Assembly (NCBI RefSeq): GCF_014712675.1
Contig: NZ_JACXSI010000001.1
Coordinates: 1 to 64,000, forward strand
Source of the DNA: Peribacillus faecalis
Lineage (GTDB): Bacteria > Bacillota > Bacilli > Bacillales > DSM-1321
Length of the DNA: 64,000 bases
Direction: 5' to 3'
A program made the position numbers and the translations under genes. Positions 27,145 to 38,048 of this stretch are shown here, one piece after another. The notes beneath the pieces were generated by a model. It searched no databases, was not told where the DNA came from, and worked only from the letters and a program-made list of their open reading frames with translations. Positions within the stretch are counted from its first letter, which is position 1. Every line of letters starts with the position of its first letter.

Positions 27145-29559
27145 TTACATCATCATTTGCGGGTGCAAATCAACATTGATTTGCAGACCCTTTTGTGCCA
27201 TTTCCTGGCGATAATGCTCCATAATATTGCGTAGCAATTCATGAAGCTGCGGTTCCCGCTTGTATTTTATCAAACATTGGTAGCGATATCTATTATTGAT
27301 TCGCGGGATTGGTGACGCAGACGGTCCGAGTATGATTGCTTGCTGCGAAAGACCTTGTCGCAAATAATGAGCAATCCGATCAGCAACGCCAACCGTTTTC
27401 ATTAAATCTTCATGAGAAATATTAATCATCGCAATATAATAATACGGCGGATAGTGATTTAACCGCCGTATGTGCATTTCATGGGCAAAAAAATCATCGT
27501 AATATTGTTTCGCAGCCAAGACTATCGAATAATGTTCCGGCGTGTATGATTGTATAATTACTTCACCGGGCTTCTCATGCCGGCCGGCTCGGCCGCTCAC
27601 TTGCGTAAGCAATTGAAATGTTTTCTCCGAAGAACGAAAATCAGGCAAATTCAGCATCGTATCGGCAGATAGAACTCCAACTAAAGTGACATTGGCAAAA
27701 TCAAGGCCTTTAGCAATCATTTGCGTGCCTAACAGTATATCCGCTTTTCGATCCTGAAACTGCTGAAGCAGCTTTTCATGGCTGCCTTTTCGGCTCGTCG
27801 TATCGACATCCATCCTGATTATCCTCACATCGGGGATCAGCTTAATTAATTCTTCTTCCACCTTTTGCGTGCCGGTCCCAAAAAAACGAATTGCTTCGCT
27901 TCCACATGCCGGACAAACAGAAGGCATTCTCTCCTCATAGCCGCAATAATGACATTTCAGCATTGAATTATATTTATGAAAGGTTAACGAAATATCGCAA
28001 TTCGGGCAGTTCGTTACCTCACCGCAGCTTCGGCACATAACGAATGAGGAATGACCGCGCTTATTTAACATGAGGATAATTTGCTCATTTTTCTCGATTT
28101 TTTCATGTATTTTATCCAATAAAAGCTTAGAAAAAACGGAACGGTTTCCGGAACGGAGCTCTTCGCGCATGTCGACAATTTTGACAGACGGTAGCGGCCG
28201 GCTGTTGACTCGGCTTTTTAGCTCCAGCAACTTATAAACGCCTTTTTGCGCTCTTGCAAATGACTCCAATGTCGGTGTCGCGCTACCGAGAATGACCGGA
28301 CATTGATGATATTCTCCCCGTTTAATCGCCACATCCCTGGTATGGTAACGCGGCGTTTCTTCTTGCTTATACGTCGCTTCATGCTCTTCATCAATAATAA
28401 TAAGACCAAGCTTTTGGAACGGTGCAAAGATTGCCGAACGGGCTCCGACTACGACTTGCACTTCTTTCCGAAAAATTTTGCGCCATTCATCATATTTTTC
28501 TCCTACTGACAGACCGCTGTGCAGCACAGCGACGCGGTCGCCGAATCGTCCTTTGAATCGCTCGACCATTTGCGGCGTTAAAGAAATTTCAGGAACCAAC
28601 ATAATCGCTTCCTGCCCTTTCTTTAAAACTTCATCAATGCTTTGCAAATAAACCTCTGTCTTTCCACTGCCGGTAACACCTTTAAGCAAAAATACTTCAT
28701 GGCGATCCTCATCAATACTTCCCTTTACGATATCGAACACTTGCTTCTGTTCTTCAGTCAGCGGCAAATGATTGCTTTTCTCAAAAATTCTCTCTTTAAA
28801 AGGGTCGCGATAAACTTCCGTTTGGATGATTTGAACAACACCTTTTTCAGCTAGGGCTTTAATGACGCCATCACCGCAGTTCGTCCTTTCGGCTAACTGT
28901 TGAAATCGAATTGTTTCCGGATGCTCGATAAAATAATCAATTAGATAGCGCTGTTTTTTCGCGGTAGGGCTGATTGTCTCTTTAAATGCGCGAAGCTCTT
29001 CTCCCGATAATAGCACTTCTACACTTCGCTCTGTCTTTCTATTCAGCTTATTTCCCACCTGATAATGAACTTCTAAGTGGCCAGCCTTCAATTCTTTTTG
29101 AAAAAGCTTCGCATATTCATGGTTCATCGCTGCGTCAAAATCGACCATTTCTTGATGAAGAAAATACTTTTGAACATGCTCATCAAGACTATTCATCGGA
29201 CCTGTCAGACGCAAAAACTTCTTATACTTCGCCTTCAAGGCAGCAGGCAACAGCGCCTGGTAGGCGATTATTTTCAAACATAATGTTTCCTTCGTCAAAT
29301 AATCGCCCAGCTCAAGCAGTTCTTCTGTTAAAACAGGCTCAAAATCAAGGATAGAATCAATTTTTTTCAACTTGTCTAAGTTGACGTCACTGCTATCCTT
29401 CATGGAAACGACAAACCCTTGAACTTTACGCGGACCGAACGGAACCACGACTCTCATGCCGGGCGATATAATGCCGGCCCACTTTTCCGGAACTGCATAA
29501 TCATATGCATTATCCGTCTGCCTTGTCGGCACATCTACAATTATAGATGCAATATCCAT
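27145..29559 (-). CDS. priA: Primosomal protein N' (replication restart helicase PriA)
   Basis: Reloads the replisome at stalled forks. An N-terminal DNA-binding domain (about 1-200) is followed by the helicase core with Walker A GVTGSGKTEVY, DEEHE and the later helicase motifs (SGRAGR). A zinc cluster of paired cysteines lies between motifs (MCRSCGEVTNCPNC, CHYCG, CPACGS). The ATG at 29559 is spaced 9 bases from AAAGGA and matches the family N-terminus; upstream in-frame ATGs lie too close or lack a site (804 aa). Confidence 0.96.
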   Translation of the reverse strand: MDIASIIVDVPTRQTDNAYDYAVPEKWAGIISPGMRVVVPFGPRKVQGFVVSMKDSSDVNLDKLKKIDSILDFEPVLTEELLELGDYLTKETLCLKIIAYQALLPAALKAKYKKFLRLTGPMNSLDEHVQKYFLHQEMVDFDAAMNHEYAKLFQKELKAGHLEVHYQVGNKLNRKTERSVEVLLSGEELRAFKETISPTAKKQRYLIDYFIEHPETIRFQQLAERTNCGDGVIKALAEKGVVQIIQTEVYRDPFKERIFEKSNHLPLTEEQKQVFDIVKGSIDEDRHEVFLLKGVTGSGKTEVYLQSIDEVLKKGQEAIMLVPEISLTPQMVERFKGRFGDRVAVLHSGLSVGEKYDEWRKIFRKEVQVVVGARSAIFAPFQKLGLIIIDEEHEATYKQEETPRYHTRDVAIKRGEYHQCPVILGSATPTLESFARAQKGVYKLLELKSRVNSRPLPSVKIVDMREELRSGNRSVFSKLLLDKIHEKIEKNEQIILMLNKRGHSSFVMCRSCGEVTNCPNCDISLTFHKYNSMLKCHYCGYEERMPSVCPACGSEAIRFFGTGTQKVEEELIKLIPDVRIIRMDVDTTSRKGSHEKLLQQFQDRKADILLGTQMIAKGLDFANVTLVGVLSADTMLNLPDFRSSEKTFQLLTQVSGRAGRHEKPGEVIIQSYTPEHYSIVLAAKQYYDDFFAHEMHIRRLNHYPPYYYIAMINISHEDLMKTVGVADRIAHYLRQGLSQQAIILGPSASPIPRINNRYRYQCLIKYKREPQLHELLRNIMEHYRQEMAQKGLQINVDLHPQMMM

Positions 29560-29598
29560 TGCCATCAGTCCTTTACACCAACGTAACAAATTTCCTAA

Positions 29599-30813
29599 CT
29601 ATTCTCTTCGTTCAGCTAATAGTTTTGCGCTTTCGTTCAATATTTCTTTCGCCACATCATGCTTGCTCAAAATCGGCAATTCAATCTTGCTTCCGTCTCT
29701 TTTGAACATTGTGACGATATTCGTATCGCTTCCGAATCCGGCGCCTTTCACTGATACATTGTTAGCGACAATCATATCCACATTTTTCTTCTCAAGCTTT
29801 TGTTTCGCATACTCCTCGACATTTTCTGTTTCAGCAGCGAATCCGACTAATACTTGTGAAGTTTTACGTTCACCTAATGTTTTCAAAATATCGATCGTCC
29901 GTTCCAATTCAATAACTAAATCGCCATCTTTCTTTTTCATCTTTTGGTCATGAACAAGCTTCGGACGGTAATCGGCAACAGATGCACTTTTCACTACAAG
30001 ATCTTGTTTATCGAATTGGGCTGCGACTGCTTCATACATATCCTGCGCAGAGCGGACTTTAATAATATTTACATTCGGTGGCGGACTCAGTTGCACTTCA
30101 CCGGATACTAATGTCACATCAGCGCCCATTTTTGCCGCTTCTTCGGCAATCGCATAGCCCATTTTACCTGTCGAATGATTCGTGATAAAACGGACAGGAT
30201 CGATTCTTTCTTTCGTCGGACCTGCTGTTACTAACACTTTCTTGCCGCTTAATGGCTTGTCTGCATTCAAGGCAGCATAATAATTCTCCAAGTATTGAAT
30301 AATATGTTCAGGCTCAGATAATCTGCCTTTTCCTGTATAGCCGCACGCCAAATAGCCTTCTGCCGGCTCAATCATGCTGTACCCGTAATCAAGCAATGTG
30401 TTCATGTTTTTCTGGACAGCAGGGTGAGAGTACATATGCACATTCATCGCAGGAGCAATAAATACATCCGCTGTTGTAGCAAGCATAATAGTCGAAATCA
30501 TATCGTCAGCAATACCGTTTGCGATTTTCCCAATAATATTAGCTGTTGCCGGAGCGACTAATACCAAATCAGCCCAGTCTGCTAAATCGATATGAGCGAC
30601 GACTTTCGGGTTGTTTTCTTGAAAAGTGCTTGTATATACTTCGTTTCTTGATAATGATTGAAACGTTAATGGTGTTACAAATTCAGTAGCTGATTGGCTC
30701 ATGACAACCTTTACTTGTGCGCCTGCCTGAGTCAGCTTGCTTGTTAAAGCGGCTGCTTTAAACACGGCAATCCCGCCGGTTACACATAGCAAAATTTTCT
30801 TATTGTTTAGCAT
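29599..30813 (-). CDS. coaBC: Bifunctional phosphopantothenoylcysteine synthetase/decarboxylase
   Basis: Makes 4'-phosphopantetheine for coenzyme A. The N-terminal flavin decarboxylase half (CoaC, about 1-190) has VTGGIAVFKA, the ADWADLVLVAPATANIIGK region and the PAMNVHMY substrate motif. The C-terminal synthetase half (CoaB, about 195-404) has VTAGPTKERIDPVRFI and NHSTGKMG. The frame continues upstream, but the ATG at 30813 has GGAGGAA before it (404 aa). It heads the gene run coaBC-priA-def-fmt-rsmB-rlmN-prpC-prkC-rsgA-rpe. Confidence 0.96.
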   Translation of the reverse strand: MLNNKKILLCVTGGIAVFKAAALTSKLTQAGAQVKVVMSQSATEFVTPLTFQSLSRNEVYTSTFQENNPKVVAHIDLADWADLVLVAPATANIIGKIANGIADDMISTIMLATTADVFIAPAMNVHMYSHPAVQKNMNTLLDYGYSMIEPAEGYLACGYTGKGRLSEPEHIIQYLENYYAALNADKPLSGKKVLVTAGPTKERIDPVRFITNHSTGKMGYAIAEEAAKMGADVTLVSGEVQLSPPPNVNIIKVRSAQDMYEAVAAQFDKQDLVVKSASVADYRPKLVHDQKMKKKDGDLVIELERTIDILKTLGERKTSQVLVGFAAETENVEEYAKQKLEKKNVDMIVANNVSVKGAGFGSDTNIVTMFKRDGSKIELPILSKHDVAKEILNESAKLLAERRE

Positions 30814-30927
30814 CTGAAGATTCCTCCATTCTATACTGCTTCTATTATGAATGATGCGCCGTGTTTTTTCATCCATTTGAGAGAGTTTATTGCTGTTTTT
30901 TCTTATTAATCTTGATTAGGCGATTAT

Positions 30928-31059
30928 GTTGATTTCCGCTGCTTAGCGGACGCTTTCCGCGGGGCATGCGCCAATCCTCTTCGTCGCTATTCGCTCCTGC
31001 GGTGTATCTGCCTGCATGCTTCATCTGAGCAGGAGTCGCCGCCCTCCACTCCAATCAAC
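30928..31059 (+). repeat. GTTGATT-type intergenic repeat, copy 2
   Basis: Runs from GTTGATTTCCGCTGC to CCACTCCAATCAAC, with GTTGATT and AATCAAC as inverted ends. Internal blocks match copy 1 (CGCTTTC, GCGCCAATCCTC, GCATGCTTCATCTGAGCAGG). It lies between the rpoZ terminator and the coaBC start and holds no plausible gene. Confidence 0.8.
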
Positions 31060-31140
31060 ATCAGCATATACAGCCTGCATGCTTCACTCAACAAATGACA
31101 TATAATAAAATCTACTCATAAATAATACCTATGTAAGTTG

Positions 31141-31187
31141 AAAGAGGTTGACCAGAAAGCGTATAGCGCTTCATAGTCAACCTCTTT
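31141..31187 (-). terminator. Terminator after rpoZ
   Basis: AAAGAGGTTGAC and GTCAACCTCTTT make a 12-bp stem around a 23-base loop that contains a small AGCG/CGCT stem. It lies 11 bp after the rpoZ stop; the T-tract is short. Confidence 0.7.
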
Positions 31188-31198
31188 ACTATAACTGC

Positions 31199-31426
31199 TT
31201 ATTCGTTTGCGTGCACTGCTTCTTTTTCTACAGGATCAGTTGTATATGTTAAAATACCTGCGTTAATTTCTTCCAATGCTTTACCGACGCTTTTATATGA
31301 AACCGGCTTAGCAATTTTTTGGTCGTGGTTAATTTGCATTTTGCGGGCGCGTTTAGCAGCTACCGATACAAGCGAGTATTTTGAATCAATTTTTTCTAAT
31401 AACGAATCAATAGAAGGATATAACAT
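31199..31426 (-). CDS. rpoZ: RNA polymerase omega subunit
   Basis: Small subunit (75 aa) that helps assemble RNA polymerase by clamping the beta' subunit. The conserved block is [16 protein letters not shown] followed by [18 protein letters not shown]. It follows gmk by 3 bp, the universal gmk-rpoZ pairing, and is the last gene of yicC-remA-gmk-rpoZ, ending at a hairpin. Confidence 0.95.
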   Translation of the reverse strand: MLYPSIDSLLEKIDSKYSLVSVAAKRARKMQINHDQKIAKPVSYKSVGKALEEINAGILTYTTDPVEKEAVHANE

Positions 31427-31429
31427 CTA

Positions 31430-32313
<884 letters not shown>

Positions 32314-32372
32314 AACCGTCCCCCATTATCGTAATAGTAGTGTGACCTTTGCAGAGATGCTGTAAACAATGA

Positions 32373-33248
32373 TTATTCTATATTTTGAACTTGTTCCTTT
32401 ATTTTTTCAAGTAAACTTTTCATTTCAACTACTTGCGAAGCAATTTTTGCATCGTTTGCCTTTGAGCCAATCGTATTTACTTCACGATTCATTTCCTGAA
32501 CAAGAAAATCCAATTTCCGCCCGATTGCCGCATCGCTCTCAATTGTTTCATATACTTGAGACAAATGGCTTTTCAATCGGGTAATTTCTTCATTGATGTC
32601 CGCCTTATCGGTAAAAATCGCCACTTCATTCAGCATTCTTGTTTCATCTATGATTCCGGAAGCAAATTCTGTCATTCTCGTCTGCAACCTTTGCTTATAT
32701 TGCTCAAGCACTAACGGAGCGTATTCTTTTACTTGATCAGCAGCATCGGAAAAATTCTTCAATTGTTCGGCAATATCTTCCTGCAGACGCATTCCTTCTG
32801 CCTTTCTCATTGCTAGCAATTGCTCTCCAGCTTGCTTGACTGCTTCCATAACTAGTTCTTCTACTTCACTCGTATTTGTCTGCTCCTCATGAATGTGGAA
32901 AATCCCTTCAAGATGAGTGATATTTTGAAGAGCATCGTTGGGATGAAGATTGTACTTATATGTAACCTCGTTTAAATGAGACATATATTGATCAAGCAAA
33001 GACCAATCCACTTCCAAACGTTTAGTGAGCAAGCCTTCTCCATCAATGGTGATGAATATTTCCGCTCTTCCTCTTCTTATGTATGTAGCTAGCAATTTCT
33101 TAATCTTGTCTTCAAGTACAAGCAACTGGCGGGGCATCCGGACGTAAAACTCCGAAAAACGATGATTGACTGTTTTCACTTCCGCTCTTACTTTAAGCCT
33201 TTCGCTTTCACTCGTCCCAAGACCATATCCGGTCATACTGACAATCAT
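32373..33248 (-). CDS. yicC: YicC/YloC family endoribonuclease
   Basis: A 291-residue protein with the family N-terminus MIVSMTGYGLG, the N-terminal half RAEVKTVNHRFSEFYVRMPR and the C-terminal DUF1732 region ending EMNREVNTIGSKANDAKIASQVVEMKSLLEKIKEQVQNIE in outline. Homologues are endoribonucleases involved in small-RNA decay. A GTG three codons upstream is possible, but the ATG at 33248 matches homologues. The gene precedes remA as in B. subtilis. Confidence 0.9.
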   Translation of the reverse strand: MIVSMTGYGLGTSESERLKVRAEVKTVNHRFSEFYVRMPRQLLVLEDKIKKLLATYIRRGRAEIFITIDGEGLLTKRLEVDWSLLDQYMSHLNEVTYKYNLHPNDALQNITHLEGIFHIHEEQTNTSEVEELVMEAVKQAGEQLLAMRKAEGMRLQEDIAEQLKNFSDAADQVKEYAPLVLEQYKQRLQTRMTEFASGIIDETRMLNEVAIFTDKADINEEITRLKSHLSQVYETIESDAAIGRKLDFLVQEMNREVNTIGSKANDAKIASQVVEMKSLLEKIKEQVQNIE

Positions 33249-33301
33249 TCCAATCACTCACTTCCAATTACCAACCTAAGCAATCTTTAATATATACAAA
33301 T

Positions 33302-33334
33302 AAAAAGGCAATAGAGCACACTCTACCACCTTTT
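33302..33334 (-). terminator. Terminator of the Ca2+-ATPase gene
   Basis: On the minus strand AAAAGG-TGG-TAGAG, TGTG loop, CTCTA-TTG-CCTTTT gives a stem with an internal mismatch followed by a T-run, 16 bp after the stop codon. Confidence 0.7.
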
Positions 33335-33349
33335 ACAGTATAACATAAA

Positions 33350-36025
33350 TTATTTAGTTTTTCTTAATAAAAAAGAGCCGGCCAGTAAAAATGTCGGAAG
33401 TGCTGCTAATGCAATCACAAGCAGCCAGTCACGCGGGTGAATATAAAGCGTACCGAAGATTTCTTGTAATGGCGGATAATAAATAACAATTAACGCCATA
33501 ACCAGTGAAATGATCACTGCCCATACCAAATACATATTGCCAAAAGGATTTCTCGAGAATATGCTGATTTCGCTGCGGCAATCAAAAACGTGTATCAATT
33601 GTGCCAAAACTAAAGTAATAAAAGCAATGGTTTGTGCATATTCCAAATCATTCGGATTGTTATTCAATGCTGTCATAAACGCTATTAGTGTAACGCCTCC
33701 GATTAAGAATCCACGTGAAACAATTTTCCAGCCTAAACCGCGGGCAAAAATACCTTCCTTCGCATTTCGCGGTTTTCGTTTCATGACATTTTCCTCCGGC
33801 TGATCCAAGCCGAGTGCCATCGCCGGCAATCCATCAGTTACAAGGTTCACCCAAAGTATTTGGATAGCGGTAAGAGGCAAAGGCAAGCCAAGAATCATCG
33901 CGAACAGCATTACCAATATTTCTCCTACATTAGAAGCGAGCAAGTAACGAATGAACTTACGGATATTCTCATATATATTGCGTCCTTCTTTAATGGCTGC
34001 TTTAATTGTCGCAAAATTATCATCGAGCAATACAAGTGATGAAGATTCTTTCGCGACATCCGTACCTGCTATACCCATCGCAATGCCGATATCTGCCGAC
34101 TTGATTGCCGGAGCATCATTGACGCCGTCTCCGGTCATCGCGACAACATGTCCTTTATTTTGGAGCGCCTTGACTATTTTTAATTTATGCTCTGGCGATA
34201 CACGAGCAAAAACAGCAACATCTTCTACGATGTCCTCAAGCTCTTTCACATCCATCTCATTCAGTTCCCGACCTTCAACAACTAACTCATTGTCAGTAAT
34301 AATGCCGAGCTGTTTGGCGATAGCAGTCGCAGTTGAAGCATGATCCCCCGTAATCATAATTGTTTTGATACCCGCTTTCTTACACTCTGCTACCGCATCT
34401 TTTACTTCCGGGCGAGGCGGATCAATAATCCCTTGCAAGCCGATGAAGGTTAATCCCTTTTCTACTTCGCCTTCTTGAATATGGCTTCCCGGAGGCTGAA
34501 TGGATTTGAAACCGATCGCAATCGTCCGTAAAGCCTGGGAAGCTAAGTTATTTATAGCAGCTTGAATTTTCTCGTTAAAATTCTTGTTTAATCCTTCGAC
34601 TTTTTCATCCCATAAAATTGATGAACACTTCCCAATCAGAACATCAGGAGCTCCTTTCGTCACAACAAAATGTTTGTTATGGGCATCTTTCACAATGACA
34701 CTCATCATCTTGCGGGTTGAATCGAATGGAAATTCCTTTACGATGGTAAACTGTTCTTTCAATTGTTCTTTCGTAATACCTGCTTTAATCGCAGCGATAT
34801 GCATCGCGCTTTCAGTAGGACTTCCTTCAATAAAAATGTGTTCGTTATTTTTTTTCATTTCAGACGCGTTGCATAGCAGACCGAACGTCAACAGCTGTTT
34901 GATTGATTTTGTAACTTTAGCCTTCTCATCGCCTTCTTCAAAAAAATCGCCGTCCCATTCTTTTTCTTTTCGCGTCACTGTCCATGTTTTGCCGCTATCC
35001 CAAAGAGCTGTTACCGTCATTTTATTTTGTGTAAGTGTGCCTGTTTTGTCAGAACAAATAACAGTAGCACACCCTAATGTTTCGACTGCCGGCAACTTTC
35101 TGACAATCGCTCTTTGTTTAATCATTCGCTGGACGCCGAGCGAAAGCGCGACTGTGACGATAGCCGGCAAACCTTCCGGAATCGCTGCGACTGCTAAAGA
35201 AACACCGGCGAGCACCATTGTATAGACATCGTTCCCTTGAATGATTCCTAATCCGATGACAAGAACGGTCAATATTAATGCGGCAAAAATTAAAATTTTT
35301 CCTAGTTGCTCTAATTTATGCTGAAGCGGAGTAATCATTTGCCCTGCTGTTTGCAGCATGTTGGCGATTTGCCCCATTTCCGTTTTCATCCCTGTAGCGG
35401 TGACAATGCCGACCCCTCTTCCTCTCGTAACCATCGTGCCCATGAAAGCCATATTATGCTCGTCACCGATACTGTTTACGACTTGAAAGTTTGGATCTGT
35501 CACTTTATTGATTGCGACAGATTCTCCGGTCAGTGCCGACTCCTCTATTTCCAACGATGCCTCATCAATAATGCGAAGGTCTGCTCCGATTCGATCACCG
35601 GTTACAAAACGGATAATATCGCCAACTACCACTTCCTTAGAGGAGATGCGTTCCCACTCGCCATTCCTCAGCGCCTGCACTTGCGGAGTCGACATCTCCT
35701 TTAGGGCATCTAAAGATTTTTCCGCCTTCCATTCCTGAACGAATCCCATTATTGCATTCATAACAAGTATGGCAATAATGGCAATCGCATCGACATACTC
35801 CCCGAGAAAGCCGGAGACGAGTGTCGCCGCTAATAAAATGAGCATCATGAAGTCTTTAAATTGCGCAAAAAACATGAGCAGAGCAGATTTTTTCTCGGCT
35901 TCTTCCAGCTCATTAAGGCCATGTTCCTCAAGCCTTTTTACAACTTCCTCATCGGTTAACCCTTTTGTGATATTCGTTTTTAAGGCAGCTTCCAGCTGGG
36001 CTGTGTTCATTTCCCTGTATAACAT
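33350..36025 (-). CDS. P-type Ca2+-transporting ATPase (YloB)
   Basis: P2A-type calcium pump of 891 residues. Visible parts: cation ATPase N-terminal domain (MNTAQLEAALKTNI...), transmembrane helices M1-M2 (about 60-105), the actuator loop with TGES, M3-M4 with AAIPEGLPAIV (ion-binding Pro-Glu-Gly-Leu), the phosphorylation motif CSDKTGTLTQN, KGAPDVL, TGDGVNDAPA and six C-terminal helices. In B. subtilis YloB supports spore formation. The frame runs 44 codons further up across the divergent promoter region, but AAGGAG before the ATG at 36025 and the family N-terminus favour this start. It is divergent from rqcH. Confidence 0.93.
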   Translation of the reverse strand: MLYREMNTAQLEAALKTNITKGLTDEEVVKRLEEHGLNELEEAEKKSALLMFFAQFKDFMMLILLAATLVSGFLGEYVDAIAIIAILVMNAIMGFVQEWKAEKSLDALKEMSTPQVQALRNGEWERISSKEVVVGDIIRFVTGDRIGADLRIIDEASLEIEESALTGESVAINKVTDPNFQVVNSIGDEHNMAFMGTMVTRGRGVGIVTATGMKTEMGQIANMLQTAGQMITPLQHKLEQLGKILIFAALILTVLVIGLGIIQGNDVYTMVLAGVSLAVAAIPEGLPAIVTVALSLGVQRMIKQRAIVRKLPAVETLGCATVICSDKTGTLTQNKMTVTALWDSGKTWTVTRKEKEWDGDFFEEGDEKAKVTKSIKQLLTFGLLCNASEMKKNNEHIFIEGSPTESAMHIAAIKAGITKEQLKEQFTIVKEFPFDSTRKMMSVIVKDAHNKHFVVTKGAPDVLIGKCSSILWDEKVEGLNKNFNEKIQAAINNLASQALRTIAIGFKSIQPPGSHIQEGEVEKGLTFIGLQGIIDPPRPEVKDAVAECKKAGIKTIMITGDHASTATAIAKQLGIITDNELVVEGRELNEMDVKELEDIVEDVAVFARVSPEHKLKIVKALQNKGHVVAMTGDGVNDAPAIKSADIGIAMGIAGTDVAKESSSLVLLDDNFATIKAAIKEGRNIYENIRKFIRYLLASNVGEILVMLFAMILGLPLPLTAIQILWVNLVTDGLPAMALGLDQPEENVMKRKPRNAKEGIFARGLGWKIVSRGFLIGGVTLIAFMTALNNNPNDLEYAQTIAFITLVLAQLIHVFDCRSEISIFSRNPFGNMYLVWAVIISLVMALIVIYYPPLQEIFGTLYIHPRDWLLVIALAALPTFLLAGSFLLRKTK

Positions 36026-36086
36026 GTACTCCTTCACTCCCCCAATCGTAAAACAACCGTTAGTTGTCCTTCTTAAACCATGCATA

Positions 36087-36115
36087 TTCAGACAAGCCTT
36101 AAAAAATGCTATACT
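36087..36115 (+). promoter_or_regulatory. Promoter of rqcH
   Basis: TTCAGA (36087-36092), a 17-bp spacer, then a near-consensus TATACT (36110-36115), 35 bp before the rqcH ATG. The site AAAGGAAG precedes the start. Confidence 0.7.
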
Positions 36116-36150
36116 GTTTAAAGAAATACATTTAGTAAAGGAAGTTATAT

Positions 36151-37860
36151 ATGTCATTTGATGGACTTTTTACAAAAGCAATGTGCGAGGAGCTTACCTC
36201 TGCATTAAGCGGAGGACGGATTAATAAAATTCATCAGCCGTATCCGAATGAAATCATTTTAATTGTGCGCGCAAACGGCAAAAACCAAAAACTGCTGCTG
36301 TCTGCACATCCCAGTTACAGCCGTGCCCAATTAACAGAGGAGTCGTATGAAAATCCTCAGGAGCCGCCGATGTTTTGTATGCTGCTTCGCAAACATTTAG
36401 AAGGAGCCATCATCGAAAACATTACACAGCATGAGCTTGACCGCATGATTATTTTTGATATAAAAGGTCGTGACGAGCTCGGTGATTTAAGCTATAAAAA
36501 ATTGATTGTAGAAATTATGGGCCGACACAGCAATATTGTCCTGGTGAACAAAGAGAACAATCTCATTCTCGACAGCATAAAGCATGTCTCTTACGCTGTG
36601 AATTCTCATCGAGCTATATTGCCGGGACAAACGTATAAATTCCCGCCGGCTCAACAGAAAATCAATCCTTTAACAGCATCCGATGAAGATGTTTTAAAGG
36701 CGCTTGATTTTAATGCTGGGACTTTGGATAAACAACTCGTGTCAGCATTTGCCGGCATATCACCGCTTTTAGCGAAGGAAATGCTATTCGAAAGCAAGCT
36801 GCCTACACAAGCGAACGTTCTTGCTGCTTTCAATAAATTGATGATGCCTTTTAAAAACAATCAGTATAATCCAGCAATTATGTTAAAGCAAAATAAAGAG
36901 ATTTTTTATTGTATACCGCTCGCTTCTGCAGATGAAACAGTAAAAACATTCTCTTCATTAAGCGAAATGCTCGACCGTTTTTACTTCGGAAAAGCGGCAC
37001 GCGACCGCATAAAGCAACAAGGACAGGACTTAGAACGGTTTATTACAAATGAGAGAGCGAAAAATGAGAAGAAAATTAAGAAACTGAAGGCAACTTTGAC
37101 GGAAAGCGAAAAAGGTGATCAATTCAAATTGTACGGAGAATTATTGACAGCAAATATTTATCAGTTGCAGATCGGCATGAAAGAAATTGAAGTCATCAAC
37201 TATTACGATGAAAATGGTACGATGATAACGATACCGCTTGATCCGCAAAAAACGCCCTCTCAAAACGCGCAAAAATACTTCACGAAATACCAAAAAGCAA
37301 AAAATGCTGTTGAATTTGTTACCGAGCAAATTCAGCTTGCTTCTGAGGAAGTCGCTTATTTTGAAGGCTTGCTGCAGCAGCTAGACTCTGCCGACCCTCG
37401 TGATATAGAAGAAATGCGCGAAGAACTGCAGGAAGGCGGCTATTTAAAACAGCGAAATAAAAAAGGATTCAAAAAATCGAAAGACAAAAAGCCGGTTTTA
37501 GATGAGTATGTCTCATCGGACGGCGACACAATCTATGTCGGAAAGAATAATAAACAGAATGAATATTTAACGAATAAATTCAGCCGCCGTGATGATATTT
37601 GGCTTCACACGAAAGATATACCAGGATCACACGTTGTCATCCGCAACAGCGAGCCATCAGAGCAAACGCTGCACGAAGCGGCAGTGCTGGCGGCATTCTA
37701 CAGCAAAGCAAAAAATTCAAGCCGCGTACCGGTTGACTACACAATGATTCGTCATGTGAAAAAGCCAAGCGGTTCAAAACCCGGTTTTGTCATCTACGAC
37801 AACCAAACAACTCTTTACGTCACGCCGGATGCTGACGAAGTATTGCGAATGAAAAAATAA
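36151..37860 (+). CDS. rqcH: Rqc2 homologue RqcH (NFACT family)
   Basis: Ribosome-associated quality control factor that binds stalled 50S subunits and directs alanine tailing of the stuck peptide for degradation. The 569 residues show NFACT-N (about 1-200) with the essential Asp97-Arg98 pair in HELDRMI, a helix-hairpin-helix, a long coiled coil (about 290-420) and NFACT-R (about 455-569, [18 protein letters not shown]). Older annotation calls it fibronectin-binding protein. It is on the plus strand with its own promoter and double terminator. Confidence 0.95.
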   Translation: MSFDGLFTKAMCEELTSALSGGRINKIHQPYPNEIILIVRANGKNQKLLLSAHPSYSRAQLTEESYENPQEPPMFCMLLRKHLEGAIIENITQHELDRMIIFDIKGRDELGDLSYKKLIVEIMGRHSNIVLVNKENNLILDSIKHVSYAVNSHRAILPGQTYKFPPAQQKINPLTASDEDVLKALDFNAGTLDKQLVSAFAGISPLLAKEMLFESKLPTQANVLAAFNKLMMPFKNNQYNPAIMLKQNKEIFYCIPLASADETVKTFSSLSEMLDRFYFGKAARDRIKQQGQDLERFITNERAKNEKKIKKLKATLTESEKGDQFKLYGELLTANIYQLQIGMKEIEVINYYDENGTMITIPLDPQKTPSQNAQKYFTKYQKAKNAVEFVTEQIQLASEEVAYFEGLLQQLDSADPRDIEEMREELQEGGYLKQRNKKGFKKSKDKKPVLDEYVSSDGDTIYVGKNNKQNEYLTNKFSRRDDIWLHTKDIPGSHVVIRNSEPSEQTLHEAAVLAAFYSKAKNSSRVPVDYTMIRHVKKPSGSKPGFVIYDNQTTLYVTPDADEVLRMKK

Positions 37861-37887
37861 AGAAAAAACCGGCACCGATCCTTTTTT
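37861..37887 (+). repeat. Solo repeat end motif after rqcH
   Basis: AACCGGCACCGATCCTTTTTT, two changes from the consensus end motif, begins a few bases after the rqcH stop. No stem 1 or other module follows. Confidence 0.65.
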
Positions 37888-37909
37888 AATTGATAATATC
37901 TTTTCTTCT

Positions 37910-37940
37910 AACAAAGCCCCCTATCTTCAAGGGCTTTGTT
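37910..37940 (+). terminator. First hairpin downstream of rqcH
   Basis: AACAAAGCCC and GGGCTTTGTT form a 10-bp stem with an 11-base loop, but no T-run follows directly; it precedes the stronger terminator. Confidence 0.5.
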
Positions 37941-37943
37941 CAG

Positions 37944-37981
37944 ACCGTTGAGAAAATCCTTTCTCAACGGTTTTTATTTTG
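37944..37981 (+). terminator. Terminator of rqcH
   Basis: ACCGTTGAGAAA and TTTCTCAACGGT form a 12-bp stem with loop ATCC, followed by TTTTATTTT on the plus strand. Confidence 0.85.
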
Positions 37982-38048
37982 CCCTCTTTGTTTGCGTGGA
38001 ATATAAGTATACAAATCGGTAACTTATAACTGGTTCAAGCGGGTGGGA

